Shown here: positions 7,180 to 14,952 of the stretch, piece after piece
Position numbering within the stretch: position 1 is the stretch's first letter
How the letters are laid out: every line of letters starts with the position of its first letter
Origin: an uncultured Lachnospiraceae bacterium
GTDB taxonomy: Bacteria; Bacillota; Clostridia; Lachnospirales; Lachnospiraceae
Length of the DNA: 15,722 nt
Assembly: GCA_902766655.1 (NCBI GenBank)
Contig: CACXEL010000166.1
Span: 1 to 15,722, forward strand
Direction: 5' to 3'
The notes under the pieces: model-generated
What the model saw: only the letters and a program-made list of their open reading frames with translations
What the model was told of the DNA's origin: nothing
Databases searched by the model: none
Translations under genes and position numbers: made by a program

Positions 7180-7965
7180 ATGAAAGCACTGAAAAAGTTC
7201 TACGTTGGTCTCATTTTCGTCTTCATGTACTCGCCCATTGTCCTGCTCTTCATCCAGTCCTTCAACCGGTCGAAGAGCCGCGGCCACTGGGGCGGTTTCA
7301 CCCTGCAGTGGTACGCCCAGCTCCTGGACGATGAGAGCATCCTGGAGGCCCTGCGCAACTCCATCCTCCTGGCTGTCCTCTCCGCGGCGATCGCTGTGGT
7401 CCTGGGAACAGCGGCCTGCGTGGCCATGCAGAAGATGCGGGCAAAGAGCCGTGCCGTCGTGATGGGTGTGACCAACGTGCCCATGCTGAACGCGGATATC
7501 GTCACGGGCGTTGCCCTCATGCTGCTCTTCCTCACCATCAAGATCGAGCGGGGCTTCTGGACCGTACTCCTGGCCCACATCACCTTCAACATACCCTATG
7601 TGATCCTGAACGTCATGCCGCGCTTCCGGGAGCTGAATCCCCACATCTACGAGGCGGCCCTGGACCTCGGCGCGACTCCGGTCTACGCTTTCTTCAAGAC
7701 CGTTCTGCCGGAGATCATGCCGGGCGTGGGTTCAGGCGCCCTCATGGCCTTCACCATGTCCCTGGACGACTTCATCATCACCCACTTTACCACCGGGTCG
7801 GGCACCCAGACCCTGTCCACCAAGATCTACTCCGAGGTCAAGATGGGCATCAAGCCCGAGATCTACGCCCTGTCCTCCGTCATCTTTGTGACAGTGCTGG
7901 TGCTGCTCATTCTGGTCAACCGGGTCCAGTACAGGCTGGACCGCCAGAGACTGGAGGCGGAATGA
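7180..7965 (+). CDS. potC: Spermidine/putrescine-type ABC transporter permease PotC
   Basis: A 261-residue permease with six predicted membrane segments and the coupling loop EAALDLGATPVYAFFKTVLP. The following stretch, GALMAFTMSLDDFIITHFTT, is highly typical of PotC/PotI permeases. It begins 3 nt after the potB stop and its TGA overlaps the potD start by 4 nt, so the operon is tightly packed. It should form a heterodimeric channel with PotB that accepts substrate from PotD. Confidence 0.94.
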   Translation: MKALKKFYVGLIFVFMYSPIVLLFIQSFNRSKSRGHWGGFTLQWYAQLLDDESILEALRNSILLAVLSAAIAVVLGTAACVAMQKMRAKSRAVVMGVTNVPMLNADIVTGVALMLLFLTIKIERGFWTVLLAHITFNIPYVILNVMPRFRELNPHIYEAALDLGATPVYAFFKTVLPEIMPGVGSGALMAFTMSLDDFIITHFTTGSGTQTLSTKIYSEVKMGIKPEIYALSSVIFVTVLVLLILVNRVQYRLDRQRLEAE

Positions 7966-9059
7966 TGAAATACAGGAATATTATGACAATCAGAAAGCTG
8001 ACCTCCCTCGCCCTGACAGGCGTCCTCCTCACCGGCTCCGCCCTGACCCTGGGCGGCTGCTCTCAAAAGAGCGATGACAACGCCAACGTCCTCTATGTCT
8101 ACAACTGGGGAGAATACATCGGGGAGGACGTGGTCGAGAAGTTCGAGGAGGAGACCGGCATCACGGTCATTTACGACGAGTTCGAGACCAATGAGGTCAT
8201 GTTCCCCAAGATCGACGCGGACCCCTCCGAGTACGACGTCATCTGCCCCTCCGACTACATGATCGCCAAGATGATCGAGAACGACCTCCTGCGGCCGCTG
8301 GACTGGGATAAGATGCCCAACGCCACGGCCTACACAGGCAAGACCTATCTCGAGCAGGCCGAGTCCTTCGACCCGGGCAACGTCTATTCCGTCCCCTACA
8401 CCTGGGGCACGGTCGGCATTCTCTACAACACCGAGGAGGTGGACGAGGAGATCGACAGCTGGTCCGTCCTCTGGGATGAGAAGTATTACGACGAGATCCT
8501 CATGCAGGACTCCGTCCGCGATATTTTTGCTGTGGCTCTCAAATATCTGGGCTACTCCCTCAACACGACCGACCTGGCCGAGCTGGAGGAGGCCCGGGAC
8601 CTCCTGATCAGACAGAAGCCCCTGGTCCAGGCCTACGTCGTCGACGAGGTCCGCGACAAGATGATCGCGGGCGAGGCCAAGATCGGCGTCATCTACTCGG
8701 GCGAGGCCGAATACACCCGCGAGGAAAATGAAGCCATGGCCTATGTGATCCCCAAGGAGGGCACCAACGTCTGGATCGACGCCTGGGTCATCACCCGCGA
8801 CACCCACCACTACGAGAACGCTCTCAAGTGGATCGACTTCATGTGCCGCCCGGACATCGCCCTGGAGAACTTCGAGTACATCTATTACTCGACGCCCAAC
8901 ATCGGCGCCATGGAGCTCATGGACGAGGAGGAGCTGGAGAACGAGACCCTCTTCCCCGACCTGGACAACTATGACAATCTCGAGGCCTTCGACTACCTGG
9001 GAGAGGAGGCCGAGGCCATGTACTTCGAGCTCTGGAAGGAGCTCAAGTCGGCCGACTGA
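7962..9059 (+). CDS. potD: Polyamine-binding lipoprotein PotD
   Basis: A 365-residue extracellular substrate-binding lipoprotein. A lipoprotein signal peptide ends in the lipobox LGGC with the acylated cysteine at residue 33, consistent with a Gram-positive-type surface anchor. The mature protein opens with LYVYNWGEYI, the classic PotD/PotF motif, followed by YDVICPSDYMIAKMI and VPYTWGTVGILYN. The tail WKELK is also usual. Tandem ATGs at 7962 and 7965 follow GGAGG (7953-7957); the second has the better 7-nt spacing, and an ATG at 7983 is possible. Polyamine specificity is likely from family membership, but the exact ligand cannot be read from the sequence. It is the last gene of the operon. 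Confidence 0.94.
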   Translation: MMKYRNIMTIRKLTSLALTGVLLTGSALTLGGCSQKSDDNANVLYVYNWGEYIGEDVVEKFEEETGITVIYDEFETNEVMFPKIDADPSEYDVICPSDYMIAKMIENDLLRPLDWDKMPNATAYTGKTYLEQAESFDPGNVYSVPYTWGTVGILYNTEEVDEEIDSWSVLWDEKYYDEILMQDSVRDIFAVALKYLGYSLNTTDLAELEEARDLLIRQKPLVQAYVVDEVRDKMIAGEAKIGVIYSGEAEYTREENEAMAYVIPKEGTNVWIDAWVITRDTHHYENALKWIDFMCRPDIALENFEYIYYSTPNIGAMELMDEEELENETLFPDLDNYDNLEAFDYLGEEAEAMYFELWKELKSAD

Positions 9060-9081
9060 TTCATGCGACAAAGGGACTGAT

Positions 9082-9161
9082 CTTTTGAGAAAGAGGGACG
9101 GACCTTTTCTGTCAGAATTCTCTGATTTTGACAGAAAAGGTCCGTCCCTCTTTCTCAAAAG
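9082..9161. repeat. Long perfect palindrome (GGGACGG family, copy B)
   Basis: Arms 9082-9114 and 9129-9161 are perfect reverse complements over 33 bp with a 14-nt loop that can itself pair partly. The core GGGACGGACCTTTTCT and the loop region match copy A (3931-3991) in the same orientation. It starts 22 bp after potD and ends 5 bp before the lon -35 box. No T-run follows the stem, so it is a weak terminator candidate at best. A degenerate extra copy of the arm (about 9068-9088) lies just before it. Confidence 0.8.
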
Positions 9162-9166
9162 GCCTA

Positions 9167-9194
9167 TTGACAAACCCGACGAAAGCGGTATAAT
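9167..9194 (+). promoter_or_regulatory. Sigma-A promoter of lon
   Basis: Consensus TTGACA (9167-9172) and TATAAT (9189-9194) are separated by 16 bp. It is the strongest promoter match in the window and is directly followed by the CIRCE-like operator. Confidence 0.85.
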
Positions 9195-9195
9195 A

Positions 9196-9222
9196 TTAGC
9201 ACTCGACTGAGACTGTTGCTAA
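9196..9222 (+). promoter_or_regulatory. CIRCE-like HrcA operator upstream of lon
   Basis: TTAGCACTC (9196-9204) is a perfect left CIRCE half-site. After exactly 9 nt, TGTTGCTAA (9214-9222) matches the right half-site GAGTGCTAA at 6 of 9 positions, including the whole TGCTAA end. It lies 1 bp after the -10 box, over the expected start point, where the HrcA repressor would block transcription. HrcA control is inferred. Confidence 0.7.
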
Positions 9223-9273
9223 CAACGTTAAAACAGCTATCCCAAGCTTTTACATAGATCGGAGGTGAAAGAG

Positions 9274-11682
9274 ATGATGGAAATGGAAACACGCATGGTC
9301 CTGCCTGTTTTTGACGCGGTCATTCTGCCCGACGTGGACATGCGGCTCAGCGCTGACACCGTCAGCGAGGAGGAGAAGAGCCGGATCAAGATCGACGGCG
9401 GAAAAATCGCCATCGTCCCGCTCAAGGCAGAAAAGGACCCGGGGGAGCGGAACGCCCTCAAGGAGGATGACTTTTATCCCCTGGGCGTGGCGGCCGAGGT
9501 CCTGGAGATATCCAACGAACGGTTCGGTGTGGTCATGCACGTCCAGACCAGAGAGAAGATCAGCATCAGCCACGTCACGGCCAATTCGGGCATCGTCGAG
9601 GCGGTATGCACGCCTGTGGACGAAATCATGGATGTGACCGAGGAGAGCGAGGACAGGCTCCTTGACGCCCTCAAAAAGCAGTGCACAGAGCTGGCGGGCA
9701 ATATCCGCGGCGGCGAGTACGCCATCGAGTACATCAAGATGATCGGGAGCGTCAATGAGTTCGCCTGCGCCTTCCTGAACTTCTTCGACCTGACGCCGGA
9801 CGAAAAATACGGCCTGCTTCAGACCGACTCCTTCAAGGAGCGGGGGGAGATGATCCACGAGGCCCTCATGCGCTTCAAGGCCGGCGTCGACCTTCAGGTC
9901 ACCCTGGCCAACCGGGAGGACCCCGAGAACACCGCCTACAAGAAGCACGCCATCAGCAAGCAGATGAAGCTCCTGCAGAAGGAACTGGACGACCTGGAGG
10001 GCGGCGAGCAGGAGGACGAGGACAGCTTCAAGGCCAGGATCGAGCGCTGCCACATGCCCGAGGAGGCAGAGAAGGAGGCCCTGCGGATCTTAAAGCGTTT
10101 CGAGCAGGAGCCTGAGAACGGCGCCGAGTACAACTCCCTTTACGATTATCTGGACTTCCTGACCTCCCTGCCGTGGCAGGTGGAGGAGCAGAAGGATATC
10201 GACATGAAAAATGCCCGGAAGATCCTGGACCGCGACCACTACGGCTTAAAGAAGGTCAAGGAGAGGATCCTGGAGCACCTGGCTGTCATGCAGCTCAACG
10301 GCAAGCAGAACGGCTCCATCCTCCTCTTCGTGGGCGCGCCGGGCACCGGCAAGACGTCCATGGGGCGGAGCATAGCGGAAGCCATGGGGCGGAAGTATGT
10401 CCGCATTTCCCTGGGCGGTATCCGGGATGAGGCGGAGATCCGCGGCCACAGACGGACCTATATCGGCTCCATGCCGGGCCGGATCATGGAAGGCATCAAG
10501 CGCGCGGGAGCCATGAATCCCGTCGTGGTCCTCGACGAGGTCGACAAGATACGTTCGAGCTTTGACGGAGACCCGTCCTCCGCCCTGCTGGAGGCCCTGG
10601 ATCCGGAGCAGAATTCGACTTTCACGGACCACTATGCCAACGTGCCCTACGACCTTTCCCACGTATTCTTCGTCTGCACGGCCAACACCTGGGATACGAT
10701 CCCGCGGCCCCTGCTCGACCGCATGGAGATGATCGAGCTGCCGGGCTATACGCCGGAGGAACACTTCCAGATCGCCAAACGCCATCTGGTGCCCCAGGCG
10801 CTGGCGGACACAGGTCTTAAGAAGGCGGATATCCGGTTCACGGACGGAGCGCTCAGGAAAATCATTTCCGAGTACACCTCAGAGGCAGGCGTCCGCGGCC
10901 TCAAGAAGCAGATCCTGGCGGTCTGCCGCAAGGCGGCCGTGGAGATCGTCGAGGCCCGTCTGGAGGACAAGGCCAGGGCACCCGAGGAAAAGGAAGCCCC
11001 GAAGAGGAAAACTCTGGTGGTCGCCGAGCGAAATGTGGAAAAATATCTGGGCAAGAAGATCATCAACCACGACAAGGTCATGAAGGACAACCCTGCCGGC
11101 GTGGTCACGGGACTCGCCTGGACCCAGGCGGGCGGCGAGATCCTCTTCATCGAGTCGGTGGCCATGGACGGCGGCGGGCACATCCACCTGACCGGCCAGA
11201 TCGGCGACGTCATGAAGGAGTCGGCGGAGACCGCCGTCAGCCTTGTGAAGAGCACCTTCATGGGCAGAGGCTACGACTTTGGCCGGAAGGATATCCACAT
11301 CCATATCCCGGAGGGCGCCGTGCCTAAGGACGGCCCTTCGGCGGGCATCACCATGTTCACGGCTGTCGTTTCCCTGGTCACCGGGAAGCCGGTCAGCCCT
11401 TACCTGGCCATGACCGGCGAGATTTCCCTGCGGGGCCAGGTCCTGCCCATCGGCGGTCTGCCCGAGAAGCTCATGGCTGCTGAGAGGGCGGGCGTCAAGA
11501 AGGTCCTCATCCCCAGGGAGAATGTGCGGGATCTGGAGGACGTGCCTGCAGAAATCCGCAACAAGCTGGAGATTGTTCCGGTCACGAACGTCGCCGAGGT
11601 CATCCGGGAGGCCCTGGACATGGACCTGCCGGCCCGCTCCGGTCAGCCCTTCCGTATGGAGGAGGAGCCGCAGGGCGAGTGA
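9274..11682 (+). CDS. lon: ATP-dependent protease Lon (LonA, S16)
   Basis: An 802-residue cytoplasmic AAA+ serine protease that unfolds and degrades damaged and regulatory proteins. The N-terminal substrate-recognition domain covers about residues 1-200, and a helical linker (about 205-300) follows. Walker A is GAPGTGKT (354-361) and Walker B VVVLDE has its acidic pair at D421/E422. The protease dyad is S689 (KDGPSAG) and K732 (GLPEKLMAA), 43 residues apart as in E. coli Lon (S679/K722). The start at 9274 was chosen because GGAGG (9261-9265) is 8 nt before it; an in-frame GTG at 9265 overlaps that site. It is transcribed alone, from a promoter with a CIRCE-like operator to a strong terminator. 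Confidence 0.97.
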   Translation: MMEMETRMVLPVFDAVILPDVDMRLSADTVSEEEKSRIKIDGGKIAIVPLKAEKDPGERNALKEDDFYPLGVAAEVLEISNERFGVVMHVQTREKISISHVTANSGIVEAVCTPVDEIMDVTEESEDRLLDALKKQCTELAGNIRGGEYAIEYIKMIGSVNEFACAFLNFFDLTPDEKYGLLQTDSFKERGEMIHEALMRFKAGVDLQVTLANREDPENTAYKKHAISKQMKLLQKELDDLEGGEQEDEDSFKARIERCHMPEEAEKEALRILKRFEQEPENGAEYNSLYDYLDFLTSLPWQVEEQKDIDMKNARKILDRDHYGLKKVKERILEHLAVMQLNGKQNGSILLFVGAPGTGKTSMGRSIAEAMGRKYVRISLGGIRDEAEIRGHRRTYIGSMPGRIMEGIKRAGAMNPVVVLDEVDKIRSSFDGDPSSALLEALDPEQNSTFTDHYANVPYDLSHVFFVCTANTWDTIPRPLLDRMEMIELPGYTPEEHFQIAKRHLVPQALADTGLKKADIRFTDGALRKIISEYTSEAGVRGLKKQILAVCRKAAVEIVEARLEDKARAPEEKEAPKRKTLVVAERNVEKYLGKKIINHDKVMKDNPAGVVTGLAWTQAGGEILFIESVAMDGGGHIHLTGQIGDVMKESAETAVSLVKSTFMGRGYDFGRKDIHIHIPEGAVPKDGPSAGITMFTAVVSLVTGKPVSPYLAMTGEISLRGQVLPIGGLPEKLMAAERAGVKKVLIPRENVRDLEDVPAEIRNKLEIVPVTNVAEVIREALDMDLPARSGQPFRMEEEPQGE

Positions 11683-11712
11683 GCCTTATAAAAACAGCAT
11701 AAAAGCCATTCG

Positions 11713-11752
11713 GTCCTCCGCGTCATTCATCGGCGCGGAGGACTTTTTCTTT
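11713..11752 (+). terminator. Intrinsic terminator of lon
   Basis: A perfect 10-bp GC-rich stem (11713-11722 with 11734-11743) has an 11-nt loop and is followed at once by TTTTTCTTT. It begins 30 nt after the lon stop. Confidence 0.92.
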
Positions 11753-11868
11753 CAGGCGGACACCTTGTCCGCCAGGGCAGACATCGGCGGTCATGAGATG
11801 ACGGCGGGCCTGCCCGGTCGGCGGAAAGCTGTTTCCGGTCTCCTAAGCTCCTGACTTCTTCACTTTAG
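11753..11868. other. Hairpin-rich non-coding stretch after lon
   Basis: No convincing gene is present. A 7-bp stem (11755-11761 with 11767-11773) is followed by GGGCAG (11775-11780), which can pair with CTGCCC near 11810-11815 around an inner GTCAT/ATGAC hairpin. It lies between the lon terminator and the malQ promoter, so it is probably not part of either transcript. I assign no function. Confidence 0.3.
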
Positions 11869-11897
11869 TTGACTAAAATGGCGAGATGTGGTTTAAT
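11869..11897 (+). promoter_or_regulatory. Probable sigma-A promoter of malQ
   Basis: TTGACT (11869-11874) and TTTAAT (11892-11897) have ideal 17-bp spacing. Transcription would start near 11904, giving a leader of about 125 nt in which I see no clear attenuator or operator. Confidence 0.6.
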
Positions 11898-12027
11898 GGG
11901 AGGTGACCGCGCCGGCCAAGGCCGATATTGCGCGGGTCCTTCTGCGCCTGCAGGGTCTGCATTTTATTGAATAACGGACGGCAGGGCGGGAAGGGCATAT
12001 ATATTAACGAGGAAGAAGGTAATAACC

Positions 12028-13779
12028 ATGCGAGCAAGCGGTATTCTGTGCCCCATCTCATCGATCCCGTCGCCCTTCGGCATCGGCTGTTTTTCCAGGG
12101 AAGCCTACGAATTCGTGGATTTCCTGAAGAAGGCCGGCCAGGCCTACTGGCAGGTCCTGCCCTTCGGCCCCACGGGCTTCGGCGATTCCCCCTACCAGAG
12201 CTTTTCCACCTTTGCCGGGAACCCCTATTTTATCAGTCTCGGCAGGCTGGTCGGGAGAGGCCTGCTGACCTGGAACGAGGTGGACAGCTTCGAATTCGGC
12301 CATGATCCGGCGGACGTCGATTACGGCAAGCTCTACAATAACCGGTTCAAGGTCCTGAAGATCGCTTCCCTCCGCTTCTTTGCATCGCCGGACGAGGACT
12401 ATGAGAAGTTCGTCGCCGACAACGCTTACTGGCTCGACGACTACGCCCTCTACATGGCGGTCAAGCTGGCCAACGGCGGCAAGAGCTGGACCGACTGGCC
12501 GGAGGATATCAAAAAGCGTGAACCGGCCGCCATAGCCGCCGCTTTTGAGGAGCACAAGGAGACCATCGACTTCTTCCGCTTCCAGCAGTATATGTTCAAC
12601 GTCCAGTGGCATGACCTCAAGGCATATGCCAACAGGAACCATGTCGAGATCATCGGCGACATCCCCTTCTACACCGCCTTCGACAGCGCGGACACCTGGG
12701 CCAACCCGGAGATGTTCGATTTTGACGAGGAAATGAACCCCGTGACCGTGGCCGGCTGCCCGCCTGACGCCTTCTCGGCTGACGGCCAGCTGTGGGGCAA
12801 TCCCATCTACCGCTGGGATTACCTCAAGGAGACCGATTACGCCTGGTGGGTCCGCCGGATCCGCCGTTGTTTCGAGCTCTGCGACGTCCTCCGGGTGGAC
12901 CATTTCCGCGCCTTTGACGAGTATTATGCCATCCCCGGCGAGGACAAGTCTGCCAGGAACGGCGAGTGGATGCCCGGCCCGGGCATCGGCTTCTTCAACG
13001 AGGTCAGAAAGCAGCTGGGCGACGTCCGCTTCATTGCCGAGGACCTGGGCTACATCACCGAGTCGGTCCGGGAGCTCCTGGCAGCTTCCGGCTTCCCGGG
13101 CATGAAGGTCCTCCAGTTCGCCTTCGACTCCAGCGAGGACAGTGTCTACCTGCCCCACAAGTACGACCACAACTGCGTTGTCTACACCGGCACTCACGAC
13201 AACGAGACGACCAGGAGCTGGGTGGAGAACGCAAATGACCATGACCGCCACTTCTCCCGTCTCTACATCAATTCCATCTTCACCAGCTACGACGACTACA
13301 CATGGGACTTCATCCGCCAGGCCCACTGCTCCGTGGCGGACCTCTGTATCGTGCCGATCGGTGACTACCTCGTAAAGGGCAAGGAAGGCCGGATCAACCA
13401 TCCTTCCACCACCGGGACCAACTGGCGCTGGCGCATCCGCCGGGAGGAGCTGACAGACTCCCTGGCAGAGAGGATCTACGGCCTGACCAAGATGTACGGG
13501 CGTCTGCCGGCGGGTGAGCTGGCCGATATCAAGCTGGCCAATCAGGCTGCAGCGGCCATTCAGAGCCTGGCCTGGGTCAACGAGCAGGATCCGGACGCCG
13601 TCAAGGCGGCCATGGAGAAGCTGAAGAAGGCAGGAATCAAGGCTGAGCGGAGATATGGCCGCGTCTACGCCGAGCTCGGCGCCGACGAAGCCGGCAATAC
13701 GCCGGAGCTTGACCGCGTCCAGAAGCAGCTCAGGAAGCTTCACGTGGACAACGCGGAAGTGAGGGCAGCACAGCAATAA
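12028..13779 (+). CDS. malQ: 4-alpha-glucanotransferase (amylomaltase, GH77)
   Basis: A 583-residue cytoplasmic enzyme that moves alpha-1,4-glucan segments between malto-oligosaccharides in maltodextrin or glycogen use. The GH77 catalytic residues are in place: nucleophile D291 in RVDHFRA, acid/base E338 in AEDLGY, and transition-state stabiliser D391 in GTHDNETT, numbering very close to Thermus amylomaltase. The N-terminal blocks SPFGIGCF and QVLPFGPTGFGDSPYQSFS are also typical. The GH77 core ends near residue 496; the remaining ~87 residues (from 13516) are an Ala/Glu/Lys-rich extension that most family members lack. GAAGAAGG lies 8 nt before the ATG. No other maltose genes are adjacent, and no terminator separates malQ from thyA. 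Confidence 0.95.
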   Translation: MRASGILCPISSIPSPFGIGCFSREAYEFVDFLKKAGQAYWQVLPFGPTGFGDSPYQSFSTFAGNPYFISLGRLVGRGLLTWNEVDSFEFGHDPADVDYGKLYNNRFKVLKIASLRFFASPDEDYEKFVADNAYWLDDYALYMAVKLANGGKSWTDWPEDIKKREPAAIAAAFEEHKETIDFFRFQQYMFNVQWHDLKAYANRNHVEIIGDIPFYTAFDSADTWANPEMFDFDEEMNPVTVAGCPPDAFSADGQLWGNPIYRWDYLKETDYAWWVRRIRRCFELCDVLRVDHFRAFDEYYAIPGEDKSARNGEWMPGPGIGFFNEVRKQLGDVRFIAEDLGYITESVRELLAASGFPGMKVLQFAFDSSEDSVYLPHKYDHNCVVYTGTHDNETTRSWVENANDHDRHFSRLYINSIFTSYDDYTWDFIRQAHCSVADLCIVPIGDYLVKGKEGRINHPSTTGTNWRWRIRREELTDSLAERIYGLTKMYGRLPAGELADIKLANQAAAAIQSLAWVNEQDPDAVKAAMEKLKKAGIKAERRYGRVYAELGADEAGNTPELDRVQKQLRKLHVDNAEVRAAQQ

Positions 13780-13802
13780 CAGTGCATGAGGCGTAGCGGT
13801 CT

Positions 13803-13938
13803 GCCGGCAGCTCATACTGCCGGGGCAAAGGAAGATGCATTCCGCAGCCGCATTCAGACACTGAACTATCCGGCTGTCTGAGGACAAGAAGGCCGGATAA
13901 TGAACCACTGAAAGACAGATATCCTGCCGCCGGCAGGA
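13803..13938 (+). promoter_or_regulatory. Hairpin cluster in the malQ-thyA gap, last stem covers the thyA ribosome site
   Basis: Three perfect stems occur in the 174-nt gap: 13804-13810 with 13817-13823 (7 bp), 13867-13874 with 13892-13899 (8 bp, enclosing TGTC/GACA), and 13922-13928 with 13932-13938 (7 bp, 3-nt loop). The last includes the AGGA of the thyA ribosome site AGGAGAGGGG (13935-13944). CTGCCGG at 13817-13823 could instead pair with CCGGCAG at 13930-13936, so a switch between folds is possible. There is no T-run and no clear promoter. The regulatory role is inferred. Confidence 0.45.
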
Positions 13939-13953
13939 GAGGGGAGAAGAAGG

Positions 13954-14802
13954 ATGAGCAGGGCGGATCTCATTTTCATCGACATGTGCCGGGATATTCT
14001 GGACAATGGCACGGATACCCGGGGCGAGAAGGTTCGCCCCCACTGGGAGGACGGCACGCCGGCCTACACCATCAAGCAGTTCGGCGTGGTGAACCGCTAC
14101 GACCTGAGGGAGGAGTTCCCGGCCATCACCCTCCGGCGGACAGCCCTGAAGACCTGCATGGAGGAAATCCTGTGGATCTGGCAGCGAAAGTCCAACAACA
14201 TCCATGACCTGAAGGCTCACATCTGGGACGAATGGGCCGACGAGAACGGCTCCATCGGCAAAGCCTACGGCTACCAGGTGGGCGTCAGGTCCCAGTACAG
14301 GGAGGGCATGTTCGACCAGATGGACCGGGTCCTCTATGACCTGAAGAACAACCCCTTCAGCCGCCGGATCATGACCTCGCTCTACAACCATCATGATCTC
14401 CACGAGATGAACCTCTACCCCTGCGCCTGGTCCATGACCTACAATGTGACCCAGCGGCCGGGGGAGGATAAGCTGACGTTGAACGCCGTCCTCAATCAGA
14501 GGTCCCAGGATGTCCTGGCCGCCAACAACTGGAACGTCTGCCAGTACGCCATCCTCCTCATGATGGTCGCGCAGAGCGTGGACATGCTGCCGGGCGAGCT
14601 GGTCCACGTGATCGCAGACGCCCATATTTATGACAGGCACGTGGATATCGTGCGGGAGCTCATTTCCCGGCCGACCTATCCGGCGCCGACCGTCCGGCTG
14701 AATCCCGAAATCAAGGATTTCTACGCCTTCACCACGGATGACCTGATCGTGGAGAATTACCAGCACGGGCCCCAGGTCAGGAATATACCCATCGCCATCT
14801 GA
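13954..14802 (+). CDS. thyA: Thymidylate synthase
   Basis: A 282-residue enzyme converting dUMP to dTMP with methylene-tetrahydrofolate, which leaves dihydrofolate. The active-site cysteine is C157 in NLYPCAWSMTYNV, next to the arginine block FSRRIMTSLYN. The nucleotide-binding blocks QRSQDVLAANNWNV and HIYDRHVDIV are intact, and GKAYGYQ is present. The PCAWSMTYNV form differs from the E. coli type (PCHAFFQFYV). Length is slightly above the classical 264, so nothing is missing. AGGAGAGGGG lies 9 nt before the ATG and partly inside a hairpin. folA follows 150 nt downstream and encodes the enzyme that recycles the dihydrofolate. Confidence 0.97.
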   Translation: MSRADLIFIDMCRDILDNGTDTRGEKVRPHWEDGTPAYTIKQFGVVNRYDLREEFPAITLRRTALKTCMEEILWIWQRKSNNIHDLKAHIWDEWADENGSIGKAYGYQVGVRSQYREGMFDQMDRVLYDLKNNPFSRRIMTSLYNHHDLHEMNLYPCAWSMTYNVTQRPGEDKLTLNAVLNQRSQDVLAANNWNVCQYAILLMMVAQSVDMLPGELVHVIADAHIYDRHVDIVRELISRPTYPAPTVRLNPEIKDFYAFTTDDLIVENYQHGPQVRNIPIAI

Positions 14803-14835
14803 TGACCGGGCTGTGTCCGGGCATACCTACAAAGC

Positions 14836-14869
14836 CGGAGCCCTGCACCTGGGCTCCGACGTTTCTTTT
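14836..14869 (+). terminator. Probable terminator of thyA
   Basis: A perfect 8-bp stem CGGAGCCC (14836-14843) with GGGCTCCG (14851-14858) has a 7-nt loop and is followed, after ACG, by TTTCTTTT. A further T-run lies at 14873-14877. The 3-nt gap before the T-run makes it less than ideal. Confidence 0.65.
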
Positions 14870-14897
14870 GGCTTTTTATTGCGACAACGCAGATAAT
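14868..14897 (+). promoter_or_regulatory. Possible promoter of folA
   Basis: TTGGCT (14868-14873) and GATAAT (14892-14897) are 18 bp apart, just after the thyA terminator. A small hairpin (CCGCC 14910-14914 with GGCGG 14921-14925) follows before the folA ribosome site. The -35 match is weak. Confidence 0.35.
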
Positions 14898-14952
14898 TCC
14901 ACCCCTTAGCCGCCATCGCAGGCGGTGGGTAGTTCGATCGGAGGGAGACCAT

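Noticed and set aside
6349..7644. Minus-strand open frame of about 431 codons opposite potB and potC
   Set aside because: Composition is dominated by His, Asp, Gln and Glu, the antisense image of hydrophobic permease codons. No start signal is present.
7863..9173. Minus-strand open frame of about 436 codons opposite potD
   Set aside because: Antisense shadow of potC/potD and palindrome copy B. Its start comes from the palindrome, and the protein lacks motifs.
12058..14766. Open frame of about 900 codons on the minus strand across malQ, the gap and thyA
   Set aside because: It mirrors two well-supported genes and continues through their gap. Its Val/Leu/His/Asp/Gly-rich product has no recognisable motif and no ribosome site. 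High GC in third codon positions on the plus strand suppresses stops on the opposite strand.
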